Origin: Lachnospiraceae bacterium
Lineage (GTDB): Bacteria > Bacillota > Clostridia > Lachnospirales > Lachnospiraceae
Direction: 5' to 3'
Assembly (NCBI GenBank): GCA_902363555.1
Contig: CABJAM010000008.1
Span: 1 to 64,000 of the forward strand
Length of the DNA: 64,000 nucleotides
Shown here: positions 34,792 to 42,548 of the stretch, piece by piece
Numbering within the stretch: the stretch's first letter is position 1
Layout: every line of letters starts with the position of its first letter
The notes under the pieces: generated by a model
The model's input: the letters and a program-made list of their open reading frames with translations, nothing else
The model's database searches: none
Told to the model about the DNA's origin: nothing
Position numbers and translations under genes: made by a program

Positions 34792-34947
34792 GTTGAACTT
34801 AAGCCCGAAGACGGCATTTCCTCAGGGGGTACAGGCCGGGTTGTCAAAGCCGCAGCCCCGGTCCTGGAAAAAGCCGTCTCCAAAATCACAGCCCAAAACG
34901 TACCGCCCTCCGGACCCCAAAGAAGCCCCAAAGCCCCTTCCGGCCCC
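34791..34947. repeat. right outer arm of compound fold-back element
   Basis: Inverted copy of the left arm. On the plus strand it still encodes ISSGGTGRVVKAAAPVLEKA and VSKITAQNVP, then shifts frame by one base relative to the left copy. Confidence 0.85.
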
Positions 34948-34974
34948 GCCTCACGCGACATTCAAGCTATCGCT

Positions 34975-36126
34975 TTACATTCTTTTCAAATCCACCACAA
35001 TCTCATCAACGCAGTCCTCCGCCTGCGGAAAAAATCCCAGTTTATCCAAAAACGCATGCCCAACGCCGCCATAAACGATCCAGCGCACATCCACCCCGGC
35101 ATCCATCAGGTGCTGCCCATAAAGCCGCGCCTCCGCCAAAAGAAAATCATACTCCGCGCTGGCGATCAGTGTTTTAGGAAGCCCTGAAAAATCCGTGGCC
35201 GACAACGGCGCCACATAAGGATGATGCACTTCTTCCGGTGCGCTTAAATAAGCCATATTCACCACCGGATTCATCGCGCCGATTCCCGTAACCGCCTGAA
35301 TGATCCGCTCATCCTTCTCCGGATTATTATACATATCCGGGCTCCAGTAAAAGCCCTCGTACTCCGATCCGTCGGTGCGCATCACGGTCGGATAAAGCAG
35401 CGCCTCATACTTGATGCGGTGCTTTCCCTCATCACGGTCTCTCAGCGTGCAGACTGCGGCAAAATTGCCGCCGGCGGAATCACCGCCCACAGAAAGCTTT
35501 TCCCGGTCAATGCCAAGCAGCTCCCCGCCGGCTTCGTACACCCACGTCACCACATCATAGCAGTCGTTAAAGCCCTCCGGAAAGCGATGCTCCGGGCACA
35601 ATCTGTAATCTACCGATACGACCACGGCGTCGGCACGGCAGGCAATAAGCTTACACGGATTTTCCACCACATCCGGACTCCCGCCCATAAAGCCGCCGCC
35701 ATGGAAAAATACCATACAGGGCCGATGCACATTTTCTCCCTCCGGCGTGTAGATACGCACCGGAATCCTATGGCTGCCGTCACTGGCCGGCACCTCCATC
35801 GCTGATATGCGCACCCCTTCGGACAGATCCACATTGTTCCAGCCCATCTGAGCTCGTAAAGAGCCAATGGGGATCCCGTCCACCACATAGTCCTTACCGG
35901 CCATGGGATCTACAAACAAATGCTCCATATTATCCAGCATGTTCTGAGGATATTTTTCAGGGCTGGCCTTCATAGCCTTAGCATCCGCACCAGCGATCAT
36001 GGCCTCTCTCGCATCCAGCGCGCCCTCGGGAGTGTCCGGGCTTTTTTTATAAACACAGACCGTTCCATCAATAATGCGGGCCTGATTTCCATTTTTAAGT
36101 AATTTTACGAGAAGTTCTTCTTTCAT
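34975..36126 (-). CDS. alpha/beta hydrolase, HSL/esterase-lipase family
   Basis: 383 residues. The oxyanion-hole motif is VFFHGGGFMGGSPD and the nucleophile elbow is VGGDSAGGNFAAV. The Asp and His of the triad are probably in ASAEYDFLLAEARLY and GVGHAFLD. An N-terminal 100-residue cap precedes the fold. It lies 14 bp after the GPH transporter gene in transcription order, so the two form an operon: the transporter may bring in an acylated glycoside or sugar ester that this enzyme deacylates. Specificity is unknown. Confidence 0.87.
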   Translation of the reverse strand: MKEELLVKLLKNGNQARIIDGTVCVYKKSPDTPEGALDAREAMIAGADAKAMKASPEKYPQNMLDNMEHLFVDPMAGKDYVVDGIPIGSLRAQMGWNNVDLSEGVRISAMEVPASDGSHRIPVRIYTPEGENVHRPCMVFFHGGGFMGGSPDVVENPCKLIACRADAVVVSVDYRLCPEHRFPEGFNDCYDVVTWVYEAGGELLGIDREKLSVGGDSAGGNFAAVCTLRDRDEGKHRIKYEALLYPTVMRTDGSEYEGFYWSPDMYNNPEKDERIIQAVTGIGAMNPVVNMAYLSAPEEVHHPYVAPLSATDFSGLPKTLIASAEYDFLLAEARLYGQHLMDAGVDVRWIVYGGVGHAFLDKLGFFPQAEDCVDEIVVDLKRM

Positions 36127-36139
36127 CTGTCAATCCCCT

Positions 36140-37492
36140 TTAGTTATTTCCATTTGCCGCAGCATCCCGGCGTGCATGGAGCTCCTCGATCACCTTGGCA
36201 TACTTCTTTTCATCCAGATTATAGAAAATAATAACAACAGCAATGAGTACGCCAATGATTGCCGGAACCCATATGTAATTGGCCCGGATCGCATTGAGTG
36301 AGCTCTGCGTCTGAGCCACATTTTCCACATAACCGCCAGCAGACAAAATGGCAGCGGATACGGCACCGGCCACAGCCATACCAAGCTTTACCATAAAGCC
36401 GACAAACGCGGTCATCAGGCCCTGCGGACGCAGCCCGGTCTGCCATTCGGAATAGTCGATGGTTTCTGCGGTCAGGATAAAGAGCAGGCCCATAGCCACG
36501 CCAAAACCGATCGAACCAATGGCTGTCAAAATATAGATCAGAGTCAGATTCTTACCTGCAAAGTAAATGCCTACAATACTGGCCACCTGGATCAGAGAGC
36601 CTAAAAATACACAGCGCTTCGTTCCAACAGCTTTTGCGATCACCGGAGTCACCAGTGCCAGAGGAATACCAAGCAGTGTGGCAATGGACATGAGCGGCGT
36701 TGCCGCAGCTTCATTTTCCAAATAATACTTGGCATAATATAAAGTTCCCTGATTACGGATGATCAGGCTGGTGAAGCACAAAAATGCGATAATACACATC
36801 AAGATCCAGTTTTTATTTTTCACAGCTACACGGATGGAATCCTTCAAAGGCATCGCCTTACCCTGAGGGATGATACGCTCCTTCGTGTTTTTAAAGCAGA
36901 TAAACAGTAATACAACGCCGACCACAGCAAAAATGATCACCGTGCCGGTAAAGCCCATGGCCTGATTTCCCTTGCCGATCAGGGCTACAAGACCAAGTGT
37001 CAGGCCGGTAGCTACAAAACCGCCGCCATTGGAGCCGATGGTCTTAAACATATTAAAGGACAGACGCTCGCTCTCGCTGTCGGTCATATTGCACATCATT
37101 GTGGAATACGGGATATTCAGAGCCGTATACACAACACAGAACATAATATAGGTCACCAGTGCATAAACAAATTTGCCCGTCGAACTGAAATTCGGCGTAA
37201 TAAACATGAGCACACTGATCAGGCCAAAGGGTATGGCCATCCACAGAACATAAGGCCTTGCCTTGCCCCATTTTGTATGCGTCTTGTCAATAATACCGCC
37301 CATAACCGGGTCCGTAACTGCATCCACGATACGGGAAACGAGCATGATCGTTCCTACCGCACCCAGGCCGATCCCTGCAATATCCGTATAAAAAAACATG
37401 ATATACGAGCTGACCAGCGTAAACATGGTATTACAGGCCAGATCTCCAAGGCCATAGCTCAGTTTTTCTTTGATGGAAATTTTGTTTTTCAT
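36140..37492 (-). CDS. GPH-family (MelB-like) sugar:cation symporter
   Basis: 450 residues, twelve membrane helices. It has the glycoside-pentoside-hexuronide family start KISIKEKLSYGLGDLACNT and the cytoplasmic-loop motif GGIIDKTHTKWGKARPYVLW. It transports a glycoside with Na+ or H+. Encoded with the esterase. A conventional -35 is missing at its promoter, which fits activation by the AraC regulator next upstream. Confidence 0.9.
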   Translation of the reverse strand: MKNKISIKEKLSYGLGDLACNTMFTLVSSYIMFFYTDIAGIGLGAVGTIMLVSRIVDAVTDPVMGGIIDKTHTKWGKARPYVLWMAIPFGLISVLMFITPNFSSTGKFVYALVTYIMFCVVYTALNIPYSTMMCNMTDSESERLSFNMFKTIGSNGGGFVATGLTLGLVALIGKGNQAMGFTGTVIIFAVVGVVLLFICFKNTKERIIPQGKAMPLKDSIRVAVKNKNWILMCIIAFLCFTSLIIRNQGTLYYAKYYLENEAAATPLMSIATLLGIPLALVTPVIAKAVGTKRCVFLGSLIQVASIVGIYFAGKNLTLIYILTAIGSIGFGVAMGLLFILTAETIDYSEWQTGLRPQGLMTAFVGFMVKLGMAVAGAVSAAILSAGGYVENVAQTQSSLNAIRANYIWVPAIIGVLIAVVIIFYNLDEKKYAKVIEELHARRDAAANGNN

Positions 37493-37572
37493 AAATAAAC
37501 CTTCTCCTTCATCAATTTGTTTGGCAAAGCATTGTCCGGAAATGCTTTGTTCTGCCGTCGGCTTATGTATTC

Positions 37573-37645
37573 ATTATAACAATAAAAAACGTCACTTTCT
37601 TGTCTGAAATTGACAGAAAAATGACGTTTTAGTGACATTTTAAAA
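37573..37645 (-). promoter_or_regulatory. AraC-dependent promoter region (candidate)
   Basis: On the minus strand an exact TATAAT (37578-37573) has no recognisable -35. Upstream lie repeats of the type TGTCACTAAAACGTCA and AAAGTGACGT, with a TGACAGAAAAATGACG arrangement on the plus strand. They are plausible AraC activator half-sites. Confidence 0.45.
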
Positions 37646-37678
37646 TTATTATAAACAAATCGCCAAAAATATGCGCCG

Positions 37679-38524
37679 TTACTTCGCTTTTCTCTGCAGA
37701 TTTGATACACGGTATTTGTGGGGCGTCTCATGGTACACATCCTTAAATGCCTTTATAAACGTGCGCGAATCATTAAAACCGTTGTTCAGCGCCACCTCCA
37801 GCACCGACAGATCCGTATTCATCAGCTCCTTGTAGGCATTGCATATACGAACACTGTCCAGATATTCTTTGAATGTATTGCCCATATATTTTTTAAAGCT
37901 CCGGGCCAGATATTCCCTGGATAAGCCATAATAGCCGGCCACCATATCCAGCGTCAGATTCTCCCGGTAATTCTCATTAATATACTCTGTTATTCTTTTA
38001 AAACGGTCGATATACTTTTCAGTGCGGGCCGTGACCATCAGACGGCGTTCCTGGCGGAAATGGGTAAACAGCAAATAAAGCACATGAAAGATCGTCTCGT
38101 TGGACTTAAGATAAATAAACTCGTCCGAAGCTTCCTGGTGCAGCTTCCACAAATCGTACATAGCTTTTTTGATTTCCAGAGTCACCGCATGATCCTGCGG
38201 TACATCAAAGACCACCTTGTCCATTTCCGGATAAATATCCTTGAGAAAATCATAGGAAATGATCAGGGAGATCGCTTCCAGGTATTCCAGCGTCATCGCC
38301 CTGATGGAATGGATATCGCCGCTGTTTGCCACAAGCAGATAACCATCGCTCACCTTTTGGGTGGCACCATTGAGATAAACCTCTGTTTTAGCATGGATCA
38401 TCAGATCCAGCTCCAGACTCCGGTGCCAGTGTCTGGGCACCTCATAATAGCCTTCCGGACTGTGGATGACCACCTGGGCCGGAAGCTTTTTCTCCACTTC
38501 GATATGTTCGTGAAAATAATCCAT
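37679..38524 (-). CDS. AraC-family regulator with N-terminal cupin
   Basis: 281 residues from the ATG at 38524 (GGGGGA 6-7 bp upstream). The N-terminal cupin-like sensor includes VPRHWHRSLELDLMIHAKTEV and NSGDIHSI. The C-terminal AraC domain has LTLDMVAGYYGLSREYLARS and DSRTFIKAFKDVYHETPHKY. Placed directly before the GPH transporter-esterase operon on the same strand, it is the likely sugar-responsive activator of that operon. Confidence 0.87.
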   Translation of the reverse strand: MDYFHEHIEVEKKLPAQVVIHSPEGYYEVPRHWHRSLELDLMIHAKTEVYLNGATQKVSDGYLLVANSGDIHSIRAMTLEYLEAISLIISYDFLKDIYPEMDKVVFDVPQDHAVTLEIKKAMYDLWKLHQEASDEFIYLKSNETIFHVLYLLFTHFRQERRLMVTARTEKYIDRFKRITEYINENYRENLTLDMVAGYYGLSREYLARSFKKYMGNTFKEYLDSVRICNAYKELMNTDLSVLEVALNNGFNDSRTFIKAFKDVYHETPHKYRVSNLQRKAK

Positions 38525-38598
38525 ATGTATCCCCCAATACATTCCCCGGAACCGGCTCATCTTTCAGATACCGCTCCGGCCAGCAATCTGTTACGGTT

Positions 38599-39984
38599 CT
38601 ACGACAGGCCTTCCCCGCGGCCCAGCGTAAAGTAAAGAATGATGACAATAACCAGCGGCGCAAGAAAACGCACGATAAAGCTCCACGGCTTTTTCAATGC
38701 AAATTTGTGCGCGCCGTCGCCCTCGATCTCTCTGGCGGCATTTTTAGCGCCCCACACCCAGCCTACAAACAGGCAGAAAAGCAGTGCTCCCAGCGGGATC
38801 ATAAGATTATCGGTAAATTTCTCCATCACCGCGTTCATCGGAAGCATCTGCAGGCCATTGGAAAAATCAAACCATGGCAGGTTAATGCCCCGGGCATCCG
38901 ATTGAGACAGCGAGTAGCCGGCGCCCAGAAGGAACATGGGAACGGCCAGGATCAGCGTAGCCTTCAGACGGCTTATATGAAATTCCTCGGTTAAAAAGGC
39001 AACACAGCTCTCCAAAATACTGATGGCGCTTGTCAGCGCCGCTAAAAACAGCAGGACAAAAAATACAAGTCCGACAATCGTTCCGCCAGGCAGGCTGGCA
39101 AAGACTTCCGGCAGCGCCATAAACGCAAAGCCGCCGCCCATGCCCAGGCCGTCGGCCCCCAGGGTGACAAACACGATGGGGATGATGGCAAAGGCGGCCA
39201 AAATCGCCACAAGCGTGTCCAGCACACAGATCCACGTAGCGCTCTTCACAAGATTTTCCGTTTTAGGCACATAGGAGCCGTAGGTCACTATGATCCCCAT
39301 GCCCACAGACAGTGAGAAAAACGCCTGCCCCAAAGCCCCTACCAGAGTGTTGCCGCTGATACTTGCCGGATCGATCTCCAGCATAAATTTCACGCCCTCC
39401 ATGGCGCCGGGCAGTGTCAGTGCCCGGATGACGATGGCGATGAGCAGTATAAAAAGCGCCGGCATCAGCACTTTGCTCACCCGCTCGATCCCGGACGATA
39501 CGCCCTTGACAATGACAAAGATGCATATAGCCATAAATACAACGCCGAGCACAAGCGGCTGGATCGGCTCTGAGATAAACTCGGCAAAATAATTTTGATA
39601 CGCATTCTCTCCGGTGCCAAAATGTCCGCCTGTGAGATACACCCACACATATTTTAAAACCCAGCCGCCCACGATACAGTAATAGGACATAATGACGAAC
39701 AGGGTCAAAACACCGATTCCTCCGGCAAATGTCCATTTTTTATTGAGCTGGTGAAAAGCGCCCACTAAATTTTTCTGTGTCTTTCTCCCGATGGACAGCT
39801 CGGCCAGCATGACCGGAAAGCCGATAAAGGCTACAATTATAATATAACACAAAATAAACGCGCCGCCACCATAAGCGCCGACTTTTCCCGGAAATTTCCA
39901 AATATTTCCCAAACCTACCGCAGAGCCCGCGGCGGCCAGAATAAATCCCACATTACTGGCCCATTGACTTCTTTTCTCTCCCAT
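38599..39984 (-). CDS. SNF/NSS-family sodium-dependent transporter
   Basis: 461 residues, about eleven or twelve helices. The family N-terminus is clear: SNVGFILAAAGSAVGLGNIW and FPGKVGAYGGGAFILCY, the sodium and substrate sites of LeuT-like proteins. It imports an amino acid or related amine. The substrate is not evident and no catabolic gene adjoins it. Confidence 0.92.
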   Translation of the reverse strand: MGEKRSQWASNVGFILAAAGSAVGLGNIWKFPGKVGAYGGGAFILCYIIIVAFIGFPVMLAELSIGRKTQKNLVGAFHQLNKKWTFAGGIGVLTLFVIMSYYCIVGGWVLKYVWVYLTGGHFGTGENAYQNYFAEFISEPIQPLVLGVVFMAICIFVIVKGVSSGIERVSKVLMPALFILLIAIVIRALTLPGAMEGVKFMLEIDPASISGNTLVGALGQAFFSLSVGMGIIVTYGSYVPKTENLVKSATWICVLDTLVAILAAFAIIPIVFVTLGADGLGMGGGFAFMALPEVFASLPGGTIVGLVFFVLLFLAALTSAISILESCVAFLTEEFHISRLKATLILAVPMFLLGAGYSLSQSDARGINLPWFDFSNGLQMLPMNAVMEKFTDNLMIPLGALLFCLFVGWVWGAKNAAREIEGDGAHKFALKKPWSFIVRFLAPLVIVIILYFTLGRGEGLS

Positions 39985-40069
39985 AATAAAAATCCTTTGT
40001 TCATCAAAATTTTATCTTTTGTATCATACCTTTTTGCGCCGATTTTGTCAATAAGCTGCCCGCCATTTC

Positions 40070-40232
40070 GGCCGCTTCGTTCCACCGTTTGCATGCTCAT
40101 GCTGACCTTTCGTCCGCTTCGTTCCACTTGTTTGCATGCTCATGCTGGCCTTTCGGCCGCTTCGTTCTACTGTTTGAATGCTCATGCTGGCCTTTCGGCC
40201 GCTTCGTTCTACTGTTTGCATGCGCGCTGGCC
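40070..40232. repeat. 42/43-bp tandem repeat, about 3.8 copies
   Basis: Units begin at 40070, 40112, 40155 and 40197 and contain GGCCGCTTCGTTC, a GTTTGCATGCTCATGCTG core and CCTTTC. A unit of 42 bp (14 codons) leaves long accidental open frames, but no start with a ribosome binding site is seen. It fills the interval between the transporter and the coiled-coil gene. Confidence 0.85.
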
Positions 40233-40243
40233 ATCTCGCCTTT

Positions 40244-41416
40244 TCAGCTATCGCCAAGATATTTATCCCGCCACAGGCGCCCCACCTTTTGAAGCTCCAC
40301 CGCAGTTTTTGCCAGCTCGGCATACTGCTTTTTGGCACTGTCCAACTGGGCCTCATAGCCTTCCTTTAATTGCTTTAGCTGCAGATTTTTCTGCTGCTCC
40401 AGCGTTTTAAGGGCAGCGCCGGCATCCGCGAGTTCTTTGCGGCAGCGTTCCTCACAGGACGAAAGCGCCTCACGGCAACGCTCCTCGCAGGCTGAAAGCG
40501 CCTCGCTATGGCTCGCTTTGGCTGACGCCATTTCCTCGCTGTGGCGCGCATTCGCTGCCTCCAGTTCTTCGCTGTGGCGCGCTCTGGCAGCCTCCAGTTC
40601 CTCGCTGTGGCACGCTCTGGCAGCCTCCATTTCCTCACTGTGGTGCGCCCTGGCCGCCTCCATTTCCTCGCTGTGGTGCTCCGTAATCTCCGCCAGCCGT
40701 ACTTCATAATCCGCGCCGGCGGACTCCAGTAGCGCGCAGCGGCCCCTGAGCTGACGGATCGTCTCCTCACATTCGGCCTTTTCGTCTGCAAGCCGCGCTT
40801 CGTACTCCTCCCGCACAGCCTCCGTCGCTTTTAATGCCTGAGCTTCACCGCCGTTTTGGCGGGCCGACGGAAAAAAATGGCCGTTCTCGATTTTAAACCA
40901 AAGCTCCTGCGCCCCATCTTCCTCCCCATCAGCCACCCCCGGTGCAGATGGCGTGGCCAGCATATACGCCCCGTCCTCGCACTCCAGCCATTGCAGACGC
41001 AGCCGTCCGGAATATGCCTTATAGATCACCTCCGGTAACTCCTGGGATATGGGGTTTTGACAGCACAGATTATAATTTTCGGCCAGCGGATTCCAGGCCT
41101 GATAAAGAAGACAAAGCCGGCCGGATATTTCCCTCAGCATAAGGCCATCAAACCTGCTGGCATCCGTGGTCGGACTCAGCAGCACCCGGGCAGTGCCGGA
41201 AGGTATCGTATCCATAACGATCTGATGGCTCAAATTTTCATAAACATAATATATACTCCCACGATAAGCCGTCGAATACAGCTTACCAAGACAATCCGTT
41301 TTCAACAGCGACGGCAAGGCCCCTCTGCGCAGCGGCGTCACCAGGGCCAGTATACGATTTCCCTCCATATATAAAGTAAGAGAGCGTCCGTCATCCAGTT
41401 CATAAACCTCATTCAT
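40244..41416 (-). CDS. coiled-coil protein with 11-residue repeats
   Basis: 390 residues from the ATG at 41416 (AAGGAAA upstream). The N-terminal 170 residues form an unrecognised beta-rich domain (LDDGRSLTLYMEGNRILALV; KAYSGRLRLQWLECEDGAY). From about 195 to the end it is a long coiled coil. Residues 248-326 contain seven 11-residue units of the type HSEEMEAARAH, a hendecad pattern that predicts a nearly straight or right-handed coiled coil. The end, AELAKTAVELQKVGRLWRDKYL, is also helical. Divergent from the Cys-rich gene at 41530. Function unknown. Confidence 0.75.
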   Translation of the reverse strand: MNEVYELDDGRSLTLYMEGNRILALVTPLRRGALPSLLKTDCLGKLYSTAYRGSIYYVYENLSHQIVMDTIPSGTARVLLSPTTDASRFDGLMLREISGRLCLLYQAWNPLAENYNLCCQNPISQELPEVIYKAYSGRLRLQWLECEDGAYMLATPSAPGVADGEEDGAQELWFKIENGHFFPSARQNGGEAQALKATEAVREEYEARLADEKAECEETIRQLRGRCALLESAGADYEVRLAEITEHHSEEMEAARAHHSEEMEAARACHSEELEAARARHSEELEAANARHSEEMASAKASHSEALSACEERCREALSSCEERCRKELADAGAALKTLEQQKNLQLKQLKEGYEAQLDSAKKQYAELAKTAVELQKVGRLWRDKYLGDS

Positions 41417-41471
41417 GGCTGCATTTCCTTCCATCCAAAATATCTTCTCATTATATATATGGAAACCGGCG

Positions 41472-41499
41472 AACAAAAAGACACCCGACGCATAATATA
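41472..41499 (+). promoter_or_regulatory. sigma-K/sigma-E-like promoter for the Cys-rich protein
   Basis: CATAATATA (41491-41499) fits the CATANNNTA -10 of mother-cell sporulation sigma factors and is 16 bp after AAC (41472-41474), which fits the minimal -35. No sigma-A promoter competes in this 113-bp gap. Confidence 0.45.
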
Positions 41500-41529
41500 A
41501 ATTAAGTATTTATAGAAAGGACCTTATTT

Positions 41530-42486
41530 ATGGCAAAAAATAATTCCGGCGGCTGTAAAAGCTGCCCAAAAAGATATGTCAGCCATGGCGCCGCAAACAA
41601 AGATCTGTGCTGCAAGGATGTATGTGTCGACCCGATCTGCGGCGATCCTGACGTGCTTACCCTGCTGGCACCAGTAGTTTACGACGAGCTGGGCATCAAT
41701 CTCTGCCGTACGATCAATGTGGCTCTTCCTACGGGAGCCATTGCCAGTGTATCCGCTCAGGTACTTGACGTAGCCTTTAACGGCGCAGACGGCACTGCCA
41801 CCTCCATTTCCCATATTAACGGACGACCCAACTGTTACCTTGTCACTTTAACCAACCTTGCCGTAACCTTCCTTCTAACCTATTATGACTGCGCCCACAG
41901 AGTTCTCGCAACTCAGACGCAGACTGCCACCTATCTGCCCACCAATAATACGGTGGAGGACTATGATTATCTCGATGATGAAACAAACCCCTCCACAGTT
42001 GAGCTGGAGATCTTCGCACCTTACGGCGTCTCCTATACAGGCGCAAATAATGAGCCGGTCATTGACTATATTGGTTTTCTGGCAGACAATAACGCACTGC
42101 GCCAGGGTCTGAATATGATCGCCATCCCCAAAATCCTTAATCTGGATCTGAATGATGATACGATCACCATCGGCCTGTCGATTTACGTTAAGAGTGTTTA
42201 TTTCTCACAGTATCTCATTCCTCATAATGGCAAGGCCGTTGTTCCAAAGGCCAGCCTGCAGCCCACAGATGACACGATCTGCATGGATTTCGTATGTGGT
42301 GATCTCCTTGATCTGTCCATTAAGCCATTGGAGCTTGGGCCTCCAAAATGTGAAGAACATCTGAAACAGGCCTGCGACGACCAGCCATGCGATCCCTGCT
42401 GCACCTGCCCTCCGGTAATACCGGTTCCGGTGGAAACCGCTGTTACGGCACAAAATGAACGAAACACCACGGATTTAGAAGCCTAA
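41530..42486 (+). CDS. cysteine-rich protein, possible spore-surface protein
   Basis: 318 residues with Cys clusters at both ends: residues 9-37 (CKSCPKRY, LCCKDVCVDPICGD) and the C-terminus (CEEHLKQACDDQPCDPCCTC). The middle 200 residues are rich in beta-type sequence, Thr and Asn and look like a structural domain. There is no signal peptide or membrane helix. AAAGGA lies 8 bp before the ATG. The promoter resembles a mother-cell sporulation promoter. Cross-linkable Cys-rich proteins of this kind are common in spore coats, so that role is inferred, not shown. I cannot name the family. Confidence 0.6.
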   Translation: MAKNNSGGCKSCPKRYVSHGAANKDLCCKDVCVDPICGDPDVLTLLAPVVYDELGINLCRTINVALPTGAIASVSAQVLDVAFNGADGTATSISHINGRPNCYLVTLTNLAVTFLLTYYDCAHRVLATQTQTATYLPTNNTVEDYDYLDDETNPSTVELEIFAPYGVSYTGANNEPVIDYIGFLADNNALRQGLNMIAIPKILNLDLNDDTITIGLSIYVKSVYFSQYLIPHNGKAVVPKASLQPTDDTICMDFVCGDLLDLSIKPLELGPPKCEEHLKQACDDQPCDPCCTCPPVIPVPVETAVTAQNERNTTDLEA

Positions 42487-42514
42487 AATATGCGCAGCAA
42501 GGCACACTAAACGG

Positions 42515-42547
42515 ATACAGGCTGGCCATGACACGGCCAGCCTGTAT
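42515..42547. terminator. bidirectional terminator
   Basis: A perfect 13-bp stem, ATACAGGCTGGCC (42515-42527) with 42535-42547, loop ATGACAC, then TTTT. It separates the convergent Cys-rich and AI-2E transporter genes. Confidence 0.85.
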
Positions 42548-42548
42548 T

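Noticed and set aside
34645..35187. A 180-codon plus-strand frame beginning MRRVIAPAIYARS
   Set aside because: It runs through the 165-bp hairpin, the right fold-back arm and then antisense to the esterase gene. It has no ribosome binding site and no coherent protein.
40048..40356. Open frames across the 42-bp tandem repeat
   Set aside because: The unit is a multiple of three, so every frame stays open by chance. No start with a ribosome binding site, and the frame overlaps the coiled-coil gene's 3' end.
40439..40675. Regular 33-bp repeats that could be mistaken for a CRISPR array
   Set aside because: There are no unique spacers. The repeat is continuous and encodes the hendecad coiled coil in frame.
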